Of a stretch of 64,000 nt of DNA, positions 32,335-44,550 are shown piece after piece. A program made the position numbers and the translations under genes. Positions within the stretch are counted from its first letter, which is position 1; each line of letters begins with the position of its first letter. This DNA is from Anisodus tanguticus (Eukaryota; Streptophyta; Magnoliopsida; Solanales; Solanaceae): the NCBI GenBank assembly GCA_034509755.1, contig CM067541.1, positions 58,043,556 through 58,107,555 on the forward strand. The letters are read 5' to 3'. The notes beneath the pieces were generated by a model, which was not told the origin of the DNA, did not search any database, and saw only the letters and a program-made list of their open reading frames with translations.

Positions 32335-33527
32335 AACAGTAAGCCTGCAAACTCTAGTGAATACTTGTGTAATTTTGGGTTTATTTGAAACTCCACTCTT
32401 TAAGGTGATGAAAGAGTGGACTTCAAAAAATAAGAAAGGGTTTTGATCAGGGTGGAGTGTGGTCGGTGTTTTTTGGGTTATTATCGTGGGTTTCTGCCAC
32501 GTGTCATCTGATTTAGCGGTGGTTGGTTGGTTTTTAGAGTCTCCAGTTTCATTATCTTTTTCATTAATTAAGGAGGTTAGTTTTAGTTGGAAAAAATTAA
32601 TGAGGTTGGACACTTTGAAGTTTGAACTGTTCTTCAGATGTTTCTAAAAATTTGCAACTTGTAACTTCTTCTTGGCCACTAAGGTGGACGAGAGGATCTT
32701 CTAAAAAAATTACTACACATGTTTTGATTGTGAATCTTGAATTCGAACAAAAAGAAAAGAAATCTGGACTTACATTGAGCAAAATTACTTCAAGTAATAC
32801 AAAACTAATACTCGTAATAGAAAAAGATTAACAAAATATAACTTGAAGTTAAGATGGGACAATTTTTTTAAAATTAAGAGTTGACCTTTACTCGAACCTT
32901 ATTTTATTGGGATAATGAGAGTTCAAAGCTACTCATCAGAATACGAGAAATATGTCGAGATGTTCTGGTTAAATTTTAGACACTTCTTTTCACTTCCCTT
33001 TCGAGTCTGGATTTCTGGTCTTTGGTTGATAACGCTGATTTTGTACTATTGATTCACAAGTTACGTGTTCAAAATTTTCATTTATGTTCCCACACCTCTA
33101 AGGACTGGGGAAATTGGACATGAAACTTTTCAAGAAGTGTTGTTCTTCAAGAGTAGCATATCTTTTGTGGCCGGAAAAGGCATCAGCTCAGTTCACCTTT
33201 TCTCGGCTAGAAAATAAAGAATGGTTAGAGATTTTTTTTTAAAAAAACTAAATAAAGAATGTGAATTGTACCTTTCTCCCCGTTTATGATGGTCTAATAA
33301 TTACAACAGTATCTTTCAGTCACTTCTATAGGATGTTCCCACAAGAACACCAACTATACCACGTAAAACGGGCGTGGGTCACTCTACATTTTTAGAAGAA
33401 AATCTTCTGAGATTGAAAAATTTTCTAGTAAATAGATTTTAAATTATGCTGTCAATTACATTTACAGATTACAGCTAAATCCTTACTAATCGCTTATTTA
33501 GTCGAGCCAGAGAATTGACTCAGTAGC
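32335..33527. other. Spacer between the 5' end of the GTPase-like gene and the 3' end of the kinase gene
   Basis: This holds the promoter of the minus-strand GTPase-like gene at the left and the 3' UTR of the kinase at the right. No other gene is supported. Confidence 0.5.
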
Positions 33528-36272
33528 TCAAAGGCAACGACCCTGCTGGAACGAGGATGATATAGACAGAAAGGGGCGCTCCAAGCAGTTAGTCTGCAAA
33601 GATGTCATGCCAAAACCAGTTGATTGTGGAGCTCCAATAGTTGAGTGTGGAATTGTGCTGCAGACAAAAATAAAGGGAGAACTTTAGTATCATGCTGACA
33701 TACTGATTAACTTTTAAGTCCGATTAGCTATATTAAGCCCAATAATATAATAAACATACGACGGCGCCCTACAAGCAGCTTCAATTAACAGTTCCATACA
33801 AAAGAATGATTATATTTCTGATCAACAGAGACAGATGACCCACTTGCATTCCCTGTTGCTGACATGAAAGTTGTGATACAATTGGGTCTTTTTGTTTTTC
33901 TCGAGGACACTGTTTAGCTGGGGGAGTGGAGAGTTGAAAGACTTGTTACATTATAATGGTACATGCGTCTAGTGAAATTCAGGGAACAGAAATTTGTTAA
34001 GGAAACTGGGTAGCAGGATGATTCCGATTCTGTTCTCCACTGGGGAATACATTAGTCAAAAACCCAGTAAAACTTGTGCCTAGGGCTGGCAATTTCATCA
34101 TAACCCGATGGATATCCGATCCACCCGGCCCGATTATATGGATGAAAATCCGACAAAACATGAATTTTAATCGGGTGACGGATCGGGTCGGATTCGGGTG
34201 GACATACGTCCAACCCACCACCCGATCCACCCGTTATAAATTAATTATTTTCAATCCACCACTCTTGTAGATCTTTTAATATTTGATATAAATAATTGAT
34301 AAACATGATTGCTAATTACATCTACCAATTTATGGATCTATTTTTATAAAATATAAACTTGTGGTCAACTTTTACATTAAAAATTTGAAATCTCAAACTT
34401 GAGTTAAGAAATATGTGGGTCACTAACTCGTCCAAATTTAAACAGATTGAACAAATTATATTTTTATCTGCTAATTATACCACTCTAATTTTGATCAAGT
34501 AAAACGTACATTGAACAACATAAGAAAGGGGAAAAACAAATGTTGATCGTTTTCACATAAAAATATAAACTCACAGTGCTAGGAGGATTGATGATATTTA
34601 CTTTATCTTAACAGTTGATATAATCAAATGCAACTTTGTGGGTTTACCAGACCCTTCTTTTTACGTTTCTTAGAAATAGATTTGACAGAGTAATTGCTTC
34701 CTTTTTTATTGATACATATTATGTTGCTTCGTGGTAAGGAGCGAAATTAGGACATCTTACTTGAAAATCAACAGTAACAATGAAGTCTATAAATATTCTA
34801 CCCAATTGTAACAAATTAAAGTTTGTAAATCCACTCCGCATTGCATACAAATTGGATTATGTAAATCTACTACCCAATACAGGTCCTACTACACCCGAGT
34901 GGGAAACAAAAATAGAAGTTCTGCCATTCTCGAATTAATCCGTACAATTCTCTACTTCCAATAAAATGAACAAAGTAAAGTTCATTTTTGTGAAATTTGA
35001 ACTGACATATTTATTAACTGTCATAAATTACCTACAAGACTTGAGTATCGACCAATTTTCATAAGTCTTCGTCGCTTCCATCCGCGAAGCACCCGATTCA
35101 CCCGTGGATGATGGGTGGATCGGATGTGGATTAAAAAAAATAGGGTGATGGATGAGTCGGGTGGTGGATGGATCGTTGGCGGGTGGAGGCGGATTGAGCT
35201 CCACCCGATCCACCTCCGATCCATTGCCAGCCCTACTTGTGCCATTAACAGAAAGAAAATTCAATAAATGGATACTGACCTGAATGATAATGACAATGAG
35301 GAGTCCACCGGAGTAGATATTTGATGAAGATCAGGAGGAAACAATGACCAGAAAACTGAAAGGAAGCAACCAACACAGCCATGACATCTCTAAGTAATAG
35401 AATAGAAGGTGAAGATTTCAACCAACTACATTAAACACCCAGAAAGAACCATGACAAACCCTTCGGCATATAGGTTTCATACAAGAGTCTTAACAAAAAG
35501 GCAATTGTAAAACCACCCACCCCAGAACAAAAAGAAAAAGAAGTATAAAATTGCAGAAATGGTTAATACAACAAGATACTACACTAGGAGGAAAAGTATA
35601 TGAGCTACCTGATTGTTGTGAATGATCTTGGAAACCAGGGCAGAATAACATATCCTGCCAATGTTATAAAAACCTTTTAGAAGAACTTACTAAAATTCAG
35701 GAGTCTTATGAAAAGAAATTCCTGAAAACAGTGACCCAAATGTAAAAAAAACAAAAACTTAAGATGCTCACCGTTCCTGTACCTTGACTTTTACTTGCCA
35801 TCTTTGCAGGAAATAAATCTACATAATGAGGTCAAGGTAAATTGTTTCAGGAATTGCAACTCTTGAAAAATAAAGCAAGACCTATACTAGGCAAGGGTGT
35901 CAGTCCTCATGTTCTTAAAACAAAAATGATACTATGACAAATATGGTTTTTGCTTTAAGGGTGTTCTATATGTAAGATTTAACTTCCGTCTTGAGAAATA
36001 TGTTTCCCTGGCCAAATTTGAGACATGCTTAAACTTGGATTACCACCATATCAAGAATATATATTTCCTTTTTAGTGGACAGTGGTGTAGGTATTGCTTC
36101 TAAGAAACAAGATAGAGGAAGACACAGGACAAGAAATGTCAGTTAATACAAGAGCCAGGATGGATATACATGAACAAAAAGCAATTGTTGCAACAAATTG
36201 GGCCATAGACAATTGTGCATTGCAAGAGATATATGTATCTAAAGTGGGTTTATACATACATGCATACATACA

Positions 36273-36308
<36 letters not shown>

Positions 36309-39300
36309 TATACATATATATATATACATATAAATCTACATGGAAGGATGTTGTACAGAAATTAACCTGAAATAATAAAAAACTTAAAAGTTCATACCTA
36401 GGCAAGAGGGACTTGGGTTCACAGCCAAAGTCAAACCAAGATAGACGTCATCTTTCTCTGTCCCAAAATCCCACAGGTTCAACTCAAGATTAGGCTCAGG
36501 TCCTGCACAAAAGGATAGCTTCATGAACTAAAAGTGATGGTGACAGATGCTAAATGTATTTTACGAGTTCTTACCAACATTACTTAAATTCATCTGCAGT
36601 GGATCCCCTAGAGGATGAGGAATCCGCATATCAACCTATTCATTAGCAAGTGGCAAGTTATTCAAATATCCATGGAAGGATGCAACAACAACAACATACC
36701 CAGTGTAATCCTACAAGTGGAGTCTGGGAGGGTAAAGTGTACGCAGACCTTAACTCTACCATGGAAGGATGCCAATTAAAATAATAAGTTGAAGCAAACG
36801 ACAAATAACATAAAATAGCTTACATGAAAAAATGGGTGCTGTAAGCATTGGTCAGCAGTTGGTCTCCTCAATGGGTCCCACGAGCAGAGTTGCTATGGCA
36901 TGAAGGGAGGGATAGATCAGCTAAACACCATTTCGTTTCGTGCATAAAATATGCCAGCAATATAAGGAAACAGCTAAAAGGAATACCTTGATCAAATCAA
37001 TAGCTTCCAAGCTAGCATTTGGAATGACATCAGACAGATTGGCTGGTGTAATCTATCAGAAACGAAAGAGAAACAATAAAAGAGCTGAATACGTGATCAT
37101 TCACATGACTGTGATAAAGGTCAAAAGAAAATGGCAGGAAACTAACAAGAAGTTCATGTTGGACTTACATCAAAACAACTTATATCAAACAACCGTGAAG
37201 CACTTCTCAGTTCTGGGAAGCTAGTCCAATCTGGCGGTCCGAGAACACAGCATATCTTATACAACTGATCCATTTCACTGGCCAAAGAAAAAGGAAGATT
37301 ACTCTCGAAGGAAATAGTTCTCCAGATGATATGAATCAAGTTTCAGACTGATATGAATCAAAGCTTCAATTTCCCACAGAATTTTGGATGATATGCTCCA
37401 CAAGCTCTTGGAACTAACTACATCATCCATTTGTCAGTTACATTTTGAGGTCAAAGCAGTCTATTCCAAGCTAAAAGAAGCTAGGACATCATTTTCATGT
37501 AAGACAATATGGGAAATGAAATCACCTTTCACCAGGGAAAATTGGGCAAAGAGTGAAAAGTTCAGCAAGTACCGCACCAACTGCCCACATATCTGTGTGC
37601 ATTCATAAGTATGTTAAAGCAACTGATAATAAAGAGAAAGAGGATATATGCAAAATTATGAAATAAAAAAATTACTAGTCAAAAGAAGCAACTATGTATA
37701 ACAATAATTGGCTGTAAGAGCTGACGTATTGTTTCACATTTGAATTACTCTTACATTCTATGTTCCCGAAATGGATCCTATCAAATATTTCACATTTTCT
37801 ATCATTCGTAGACCTTATCCTCATGAGTCAAGAAAAAGATTTACTTGACCAACAAAAACAAACATGAGATTTTATCCAAAAGTTCTAATGTAAGGCCGTC
37901 AAACTTAAGAATGTTTGAGAACTTCTAAACAACAGCAGTTCAAAGAGATATACTTTTTTGGATAGATCATAGAACCACTAAAGTTCCAAAATAAAGCAAT
38001 CAAAAGATGCAAGTGGAAAAAAACAAATTGACAAACCCAAGAATGTGAAGTAGTGAATAAACATATGATAACTTTAGGAATTGAAAAAGGAGCCAAGTCC
38101 CTGGCCAACAATGTTCTAGAAAACTAGCCCAAGTTTTTTTACATCTAATATCATGCTAGACAAACATGGACAAAACCTAAGAAAATACTAAGTTTCTACT
38201 AGGAGAACATCAGTAAATGTCTCACATTCCAGTTTTACTTGAATCAAGCCAGTAATTTTGAAGTCAAGACTTTGATGGGCCTGTGTTAGGCATGGTGAAC
38301 TTGGTCCAAGGCAATTCCTGGCACTCTCCTATTTTCTTTTACACCTTCATAGAACCCATTGAAGGTTATATTACCCTCAAAGAGCCATGGCAGGTCATAC
38401 AATGTGCTTACCATCAAAATTAACAGAAAACATTTAAAGAAAGATTGTTTATACACCGTAAACATCAACACACACGAAACCTACTGCTCAGCATTGTACT
38501 TAGATTTACAAGTTTATTAGGACAAGTAGAAACTAGCTGCAACAGCCGCCAAGATTCAAGAACAAATTTCAGGATTAGGATTCTTATCAAATACTAGCTT
38601 CTAAACATACTGAAACTTATTGGTGTCCAATTAAAAATGATCCGGTGTGTCACACAATAAGCTTCTGAAATTGCAAGAAAGTACTGACAGTGCATACCGA
38701 TAGCAGGTGTGTATGATGAAGATTGCAACAAAACTTCTGGTGCTCGATACCTTTTAAAAACATTAGAACATCCTTCCATCAGAGGCAAAAATTTTACTAA
38801 TAAAAAGAATACAATTAAAAAAATAATTGGATCGTTCCGAAGAGAATATGTGTCCCGGCACTGCACAAATAAGATCCGGTTATATATCATATATGTGGGT
38901 ACATATTGTGTATCAAGAACAAAAAAATGTGGATATGGTCGAATGGTAAAATTTCTCTTTGCCAAGGAGAAGATGCGGGTTCGATTCCCGTTATCCGCCC
39001 AAGATCCAAGATAAAGTAATTTTTTTACTATTTATTATTTCATTTCATAAATAGCATTAAATATATCCTTAAATTAAGGATTTGGTATAGTTGGCCGTGA
39101 TAGTGTAGTGATTCTATCCCTCCCCTACGTTTTCTTTTTCCTTCCACCCCCAATTGGAGACAAAGGATGCATCAAACTAGAGAAGGCATCAAACTAGAGA
39201 AGACAACTCACCAACGAGTTGAAACATAATCAGTGAAAGGATGTGATGAAGACACTTCTCTAGCCAACCCAAAGTCAGCAATTTTAATTACGTCATTTGT

Positions 39301-41150
39301 CACCAATAAATTCTCTGAGGCACAACAAGTGTAAGTTTAGTTTCACACTGCCATAAATAAAGATAGCAAATAGACCACGTGACATTTCAATACCAGGTTT
39401 CAAGTCCCGATGAAAGTAACCGTTTCTATGCATGTTGGAAAGTCCTTGCAACACCTGAGACATCAATCCTCGAATCTCTTCCTCTAGGAAAGGTCTTTGA
39501 CGTTCTTTCGTTAGTTGGTACAAGTTACGTTCCTAGACAATTTGTAAATTATAATTTAGAGGTTCACCTTGACATATTCGATATTCTGAAACAATTGAGT
39601 TACACAAATGTACACTAAGTTAGCTGAACTAAAGAGACTACAGCACAGACAATGAGAAAGGTTCAATACAAAGAAATCTAGCCAAAAGTCTTAAACTGAT
39701 ACCATGTACTCGAGTATGAAGAAAAGCTCATTGTTCTCCCGGACAATCTCCTTCAGTTTGATGATGTTAGGGTGATTCAATTTACGGAGGGACTGCACAG
39801 AGGAAGATTGAAAAGCTTAGCTTGCACCAAGTATAATATGTACAAGAAACTCTTTTCTAACACGGTAATTTTTCTAAATCAATATGTTTTAAGTTTTTGT
39901 CTTCAGACCATCAAATGTGAGACCAAATAAGAGGAAACCCACACACCTTTATTTCACGTAGATTAATGCATTCTTCCCAAAAATAAAACTTCCTCTTCAT
40001 TTTCTTTACTGCAACCTGCAATACATGAAACAAATGTATAAGTTAAAATAGCAGAGAAGAATCAACATCCTGTGAGATATCCGAGCACAGAGAATCAATC
40101 AACCTAAGCCTCCCAGTCAACTCCCTCCAGAGGCAACAAAGAAGAAAGTGAAAAAGGTCAAATTTTATTATCCTTCATTTCTTGAAATAGCATAGGCATG
40201 ATTAAAAACTAATCTGATATCTCGACTCAATGTGGCATGGAACTTTGACATGGCTCTCACAAATTATTACATATGGGACTAAACCCAACATGCCCCCAGT
40301 CAACTCTCAAAAGGCACTTTCGGTTAGCCAGACTCCACCTGAGATTTGGCACATGTTATTACTATTTTGTGAGAGATGCACAATAACCCTCCCACAGTCA
40401 ATATGGGACTCAACACCCCCTCCGCACGCCCAGGGTCGGACATTTGGAGCGTGGACAATATAAGATGGGGACCCAACATCGGGGTAAACAATAAGTTGGG
40501 ATGGGCATTCCCCTGATACCGTGTAAAGAAATGGACATTGGACCTAACTCAACCCTACAAGCTAACTCAAGAGGTGAGGATTGCCCAAGACCATATAAAG
40601 AGACCAAGTAACCCCTTCCACAACCGATGTGGGACATGACATAAACCAAGGAGCAAATCCAAGCATTACCATGTATAGCTTTGGTACTTATAAGTTATTA
40701 CTATAAGATTTTATTAATTTAGATGTGCAACTCTTCAGAAATGCATAGGTCAAAATCTTTTCTGGTGCTGCCAAACGCAAGCTTCCTACTCAAGTCTTAG
40801 ATTTTGTAAACAGGATTCTGGAATGTCTCCTTTTCTTCTTTTTTTCTTTTGCAATTGGTAAAGGTAGGAATGTCTCCTTATATCAACTAATAAATGAGAA
40901 AATCTGAAAAACATGTGTGGATATATAAAACATAACAATTTCGGAAACAAAGACAATCACTTACAATTTCAGATGTTTCCGTATTAATGGCCTTATATAC
41001 ATTACCACATGTTCCATCTCCAAGCTCCTTCAATATTCTATATCTGGAATTATAATGTCCCACACAAGAAAGAACAAACAATTCGGACCATCAAAAGGAA
41101 AACCACCTCTTAATATCCCGATAGGGTATGAATACGAATTACCTTTCCAT
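33528..41150 (-). CDS. CDKF;4: MAK-like protein kinase of the CDKF;4 type
   Basis: I assembled 16 coding exons on the minus strand: 41150-41143, 41043-40965, 40015-39947, 39792-39703, 39532-39394, 39314-39212, 38750-38698, 37592-37526, 37277-37169, 37052-36987, 36892-36824, 36635-36575, 36502-36398, 35818-35772, 35654-35609 and 35355-35280, plus a last exon 33657-33528. All junctions are GT-AG and in phase, giving 438 residues. The kinase domain (about 4-285) shows LGDGTCGNVY, VAVKKMK (Lys33), HRDLKPEN, ADFGLARE, TDY in the activation loop and STRWYRAPE. The TDY motif is characteristic of MAK/ICK/MOK kinases, which sit between CDKs and MAPKs. The C-terminal tail (WDFGTEKDDVYLGL, DMLFCPGF, FQQGRCL) matches plant CDKF;4-type proteins. 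The first coding exon is only eight bases (ATG GAA AG). Introns hold several mobile elements and a plastid DNA piece. Confidence 0.93.
34081..35235. mobile_element. Non-autonomous hAT element in the last kinase intron
   Basis: The inverted ends tagggctggcaatt and attgccagcccta are flanked by a perfect 8-bp duplication cttgtgcc (34073-34080 and 35236-35243). The subterminal regions are rich in gatccaccc/gggtggatc motifs. No transposase reading is present, so it depends on another hAT element. The termini (ggctggc) resemble but do not equal those of the large hAT copies here. Confidence 0.92.
36255..36330. repeat. (CATA)n followed by (TA)n microsatellite
   Basis: A run of catacatacatacata units passes into tatatatatacatatatata. 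It lies in the kinase intron between exons 36398 and 35818. The open readings over it are repeat artefacts. Confidence 0.95.
36683..36758 (-). mobile_element. Truncated SINE with 13-bp target duplication
   Basis: The short insert starts with caacaacaacatacccagtg (the reversed tail) and includes gtgtacgcagacctta. It is flanked by perfect 13-bp repeats ccatggaaggatg (36670-36682 and 36759-36771). It lies in a kinase intron. Only the 3' end of the SINE was inserted. Confidence 0.9.
38929..38999 (+). tRNA. trnG-GCC: Plastid-type trnG-GCC inside a kinase intron (nuclear plastid DNA insert)
   Basis: The 71-base cloverleaf has acceptor stem GTGGATA/TATCCGC, a D-arm region ggtcgaatggtaaaatt, anticodon GCC at 38961-38963 in ctttGCCaagg, and T-loop ggttcgattcc. 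The sequence is the familiar chloroplast tRNA-Gly(GCC), not the cytosolic one. One acceptor pair is changed to G-U or mismatched relative to the plastid form. The downstream sequence to about 39150 is probably plastid spacer too. It lies in the intron between kinase exons 39212 and 38750, on the opposite strand. It is therefore most likely a silent nuclear plastid insertion. Confidence 0.85.
40225..40670. repeat. Unclassified repeat-like segment in a kinase intron
   Basis: The segment is GC-richer than its surroundings, with several scattered atgggac(t/c)(a/c)aac motifs (near 40273, 40403 and 40466) and gatgtgggacatgac near 40625. It resembles a retroelement-derived repeat, but I found no ends or target duplication. 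Confidence 0.35.
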
Positions 41151-41639
41151 TTTTAGATTACAATGACTGGCGGACCAACACTTTCTCAATGGACCTCTAA
41201 CCTCCTGATAGAGGTGTCTACACTGTCAAAACAGTGGTCTTCACGTGGTTGTTGACATATATCACGTTTTATGTGCAGCATATGATACGATAAATGGTAA
41301 AAAATCCACCGCTCATTACAAAAGAAATTGAAAATCAACTGAAAGACTATCAACATGCTTAAATGCAGCCTTCACGAGCTGCAATCAGTAGTTATCATCT
41401 AAAAGGCAGCTACTGATTTCTGTCAAATACTTGCTATATTGTGGATAAAGTAAGAGGTCATCCATGCCGACAAGATATCGGACCATGAACACGTCTCTTT
41501 TCCATGAGCTTCAGTTATGTTTTATCTGTCAAAAAAGTTTCAGGAAAGTCAGAGACAGCTGTAGGACATGAATAACGCATGCTACCTTCAGAGCTTTAAA
41601 AGATTCAAGAATCTATTAATAACTAATACTTAACCAAGT

Positions 41640-41975
41640 GTAATCCATAGTCGGGGTGTGGGGAGGGTAGTGTGTACACAGACCTTACCCCTAACTTAAG
41701 AAGGTAGAGAGGTTGTTTCCGATAGACCTCGGCTCAAAGAAAGATGCAAAAGAGACAGTAGCAACAAGCAGAAACAACATCAAGATAATAATAAAACTGA
41801 GGCTAAAGAAACAACAGGTAGTAATATAAATCTAACAAAAAAGGAAATACAAGAACAATACTAATACTCTGGGAATGGGAAAGAAATAAGCCCGACTACG
41901 CACTAGCTTTCTACCCAAATTCTCGACCTCTCCTGTCAAGGCTCATATCCTCGATGAGCTGAAGTATAAACGTAA
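41640..41975 (-). mobile_element. SINE-like element in the kinase 5' region
   Basis: It contains ggggagggtagtgtgtacac, ccttacccctaac and aggtagagaggttgtttccg, followed by an AT-rich body and ctcgatgagctgaagt near 41955. The same blocks occur at 49.6-49.86 kb and 54.9 kb. The boundaries are approximate. Confidence 0.65.
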
Positions 41976-42607
41976 AACATATAAGGCAGAAAGCTCCCCT
42001 AGTTAAGTGTCAAACAACCACTGAGCGAGAGAGGAGACACAGGATGAATAAAAAAATTACTAAAAAAAATAGCAAATTACATATGCAGGAGTGCTACTCT
42101 GTAAAAGAATAATCTCCCTTCATTTTATTATTTTAATCTATTCCTATAGTAGATTTATATCCAATGAACGTACGTAGCAATTAGTTTCACCTTTCTCGTG
42201 TCGTAACTATGATCTTTTATACGACATCTACATCTAAATAGTAAAACTGATTCAGCTTCAATTATTTTAAAAAGTCTCTGGTTTTATTTTCTTCATATTT
42301 ATTCGACTTTCAACAAAGAACACTTCTAACAAAGGAGAATTACAAATTAAAAACAATTCACCACAAGTGCAAATCATATGACATGGTAATTGGTAAATTA
42401 AATACACATCAATGCGATTATCAAAACTCAAAACAATTCACCGTAAGCGCAAATCATATGGAAAATTGAATTTGAAGCAACAAGAACTTGAATTTACTCA
42501 TAAATTTCTGATCAAAATAATACAAGTATATTCTTCAGCCACTAGAAAAACGTATAATAGTAAATAAAACATACGAATTGCAAATAAAAAATAAATATCG
42601 AACTCAC

Positions 42608-42760
42608 CGCTTAATGCTAGAGAAAGAGTAAAACTACAAACATCTAGAGAGAGAAAGGAAGATTTCTAGAGAAAAGATAAATGTTTTGATCGATAATGTA
42701 ACAGCAAAATCATATGAAGAAGCGTTGGAGAAGAAACCAAAATATATTTCGAAATATAAA
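42608..42760 (-). promoter_or_regulatory. Probable 5' UTR exon of the kinase, with a 9-codon upstream ORF
   Basis: On the minus strand a CT-rich leader-like segment ends at 42608 with donor GCG-GTGAG. The start codon lies about 1.46 kb further on, so a 5' UTR intron is inferred. Within it, ATG TTT GTA GTT TTA CTC TTT CTC TAG (42643-42617) is a complete short upstream reading. The transcription start is not known, so this is tentative. Confidence 0.4.
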
Positions 42761-43251
42761 AAGTAATAAAAATATTAAAATAGTTGGGTTTTTTTTTAGA
42801 TAAACGCTATCCGGGAAAAAGCCGGAGTAATTAAAAAAAAATATCAAAAGAAAAAAATTAAAAAATTGAAAAAGATGCTTGGTGGTGGGGAAAAGGAGTG
42901 GTCCTCTTTAAAGTAAGTTTACATAAAAGCCCTTCTGCCAACTTGTTTTTTCAAACTTATCCATGGTCGGTTATTTTATGACTACTTTGCCCTCTGATGG
43001 TTCGTAAAATTACCAGCATCTGCCATGATGTGAACAGGTACAGATTGAAATTCTCAAGAAAATTAGGGATGTAATTGGTATTTGACCTCTCAAGAAACTT
43101 ATCCATGGTCAGTTATTTTCAACTACTTTTTTGTTACTCTAAGTGCTGAAGGATAAAAATTAAAGACTACCATTTGAGGAGCAAAATTAAAGACCATCCC
43201 AAGATATGGCATTCCTGCAAATTGTCCTATTTATTTGCAATATGGGATAGT

Positions 43252-43320
43252 TGGGCCATTAAATTAAATAAGGGCCTAACCTAGCCCCTCAGCCATTACC
43301 AGTTAATTGTCTTAGGCCCA
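43252..43320 (+). promoter_or_regulatory. Site II-like motifs upstream of the PPR gene
   Basis: TGGGCC at 43252-43257 and GGCCCA at 43315-43320 match site II elements. These are common before plant genes for organelle and translation proteins. They lie about 80-145 bases before the PPR start codon. Confidence 0.5.
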
Positions 43321-43395
43321 TGCCCAAAGTATGAATGACCCAAATTACGAACATCACAGCAATTCAACCAAACACACCCTTGTCTCTTCTCTCCA

Positions 43396-44550
43396 ATGCT
43401 GAAAATGCGGGTCACCGTACGCCGTCCTATCATCTCCTCACTCTTCTCTTCACTATCCCTACGTCCAATTTCCACTTCCTCCACCGCCGACAACCACCAC
43501 CCAAAAACCCTAACACCTCCTTCACCGCCATCCTCCAACTCACTCCCAGACCCTAACTCTCGAACCCGAACCCGAACTCCATTAGAAAAACAATTCGAAT
43601 CATGGATCACCAATCTCAAACCCGGATTCACACCAACCGATGTAAATTCAGCCTTAAAATCCCAAGCCGATCCGGACCTCGCACTCGATATATTCCGTTG
43701 GACCGGTCAACAACGTAACTACAAACACAACCACGTCACTTACTTAACCATGATTAATATCGCAGTTACAAGTAAGCGTTATCGCGTCGCGGAAACGCTA
43801 GTTGAAGAAGTTCTCGCTGGTGCTTGTCCACCTAGCCTCCCTTTATATAATTCCATGATTAAATTTTGTTGTGGCCGTAAATTCTTATTTAATCGTGCAT
43901 TTGATATTTACAAAAAAATGACAAAATGTGAAGATGCTAAGCCTTCATTAGAGACTTATAATTTGTTACTGAATGCATTACTCAGTAAATTTAATAAGTT
44001 ACATGTTTGTTACGTGTATTTACATTCTGTTCGATCGTTACAGAAGCAAATGAAGTCTTTCGGGGTGATTCCGGATACATTTGCTTTGAACATGATAATT
44101 AAGGCTTACTCCAAGTGTCTTGAGGTTGATGAAGCTATACGGGTTTTTCGTGAAATGGGGTTGTATGGATGTGAACCCGATGCGTATACCTATGGTTATA
44201 TAGCTAGAGGGTTGTGCGAGAAGGGAAGAGTTAACCAAGGGCTTGAATTTTTCAAGGAAATGAGAAATAAAGGGTTTGTTCCGAAAGGATCTACTTATAT
44301 GATATTGGTTTGTAGTCTTGCTCTGGAGCGTCGGTTTGACGATGCTACTGAGGTGGTGTTTGATATGTTGGATAATTCGTTGTCGCCTGATCAGCTTACT
44401 TATAAAACTGTGTTGGAAGAATTGAGTAGGGAAGGGAAAGGAAATTATGCATTTGAACTTCTTGAAGAATTTAAGAAGAGGGATAGCTTAATGAATGAGA
44501 AGACTTACAAATCCTTGTTGAATGGTTTATATTTTCTTAATCAGGACTAA
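43396..44550 (+). CDS. P-class pentatricopeptide repeat protein, probably mitochondrial
   Basis: A single uninterrupted reading of 384 residues, as usual for intronless PPR genes. The first 30 residues (MLKMRVTVRRPIISSLFSSL) are rich in Arg and Ser with no acidic residues, a typical mitochondrial targeting peptide. A Pro/Ser/Thr-rich linker follows to about 60. PPR units are then visible: VTYLTMINIAVTSKRYRVAE, PLYNSMIKFCCGRKF, ETYNLLLNALLSKFN, FALNMIIKAYSKCLEVDEAI, DAYTYGYIARGLCEKGRVNQ, STYMILVCSLALERRFDDA and LTYKTVLEELSREGK. No E, DYW or PLS motifs are seen. PPR proteins bind organelle RNA for editing, splicing or stability, but the target of this one is unknown. It resembles the Arabidopsis At3g25210 type; I recall that from motif style and have not aligned it. 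An in-frame ATG three codons on (43405) is an alternative start. Confidence 0.93.
   Translation: MLKMRVTVRRPIISSLFSSLSLRPISTSSTADNHHPKTLTPPSPPSSNSLPDPNSRTRTRTPLEKQFESWITNLKPGFTPTDVNSALKSQADPDLALDIFRWTGQQRNYKHNHVTYLTMINIAVTSKRYRVAETLVEEVLAGACPPSLPLYNSMIKFCCGRKFLFNRAFDIYKKMTKCEDAKPSLETYNLLLNALLSKFNKLHVCYVYLHSVRSLQKQMKSFGVIPDTFALNMIIKAYSKCLEVDEAIRVFREMGLYGCEPDAYTYGYIARGLCEKGRVNQGLEFFKEMRNKGFVPKGSTYMILVCSLALERRFDDATEVVFDMLDNSLSPDQLTYKTVLEELSREGKGNYAFELLEEFKKRDSLMNEKTYKSLLNGLYFLNQD

Noticed and set aside
36072..36333. Open readings over the CATA/TA microsatellite
   Set aside because: The periodic Tyr-Ile/His-Thr translations are repeat artefacts.
38929..38999. Functional nuclear tRNA-Gly gene
   Set aside because: The sequence is plastid-type, one acceptor-stem base is changed, and it sits in a kinase intron. 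A nuclear plastid DNA insert explains it better.
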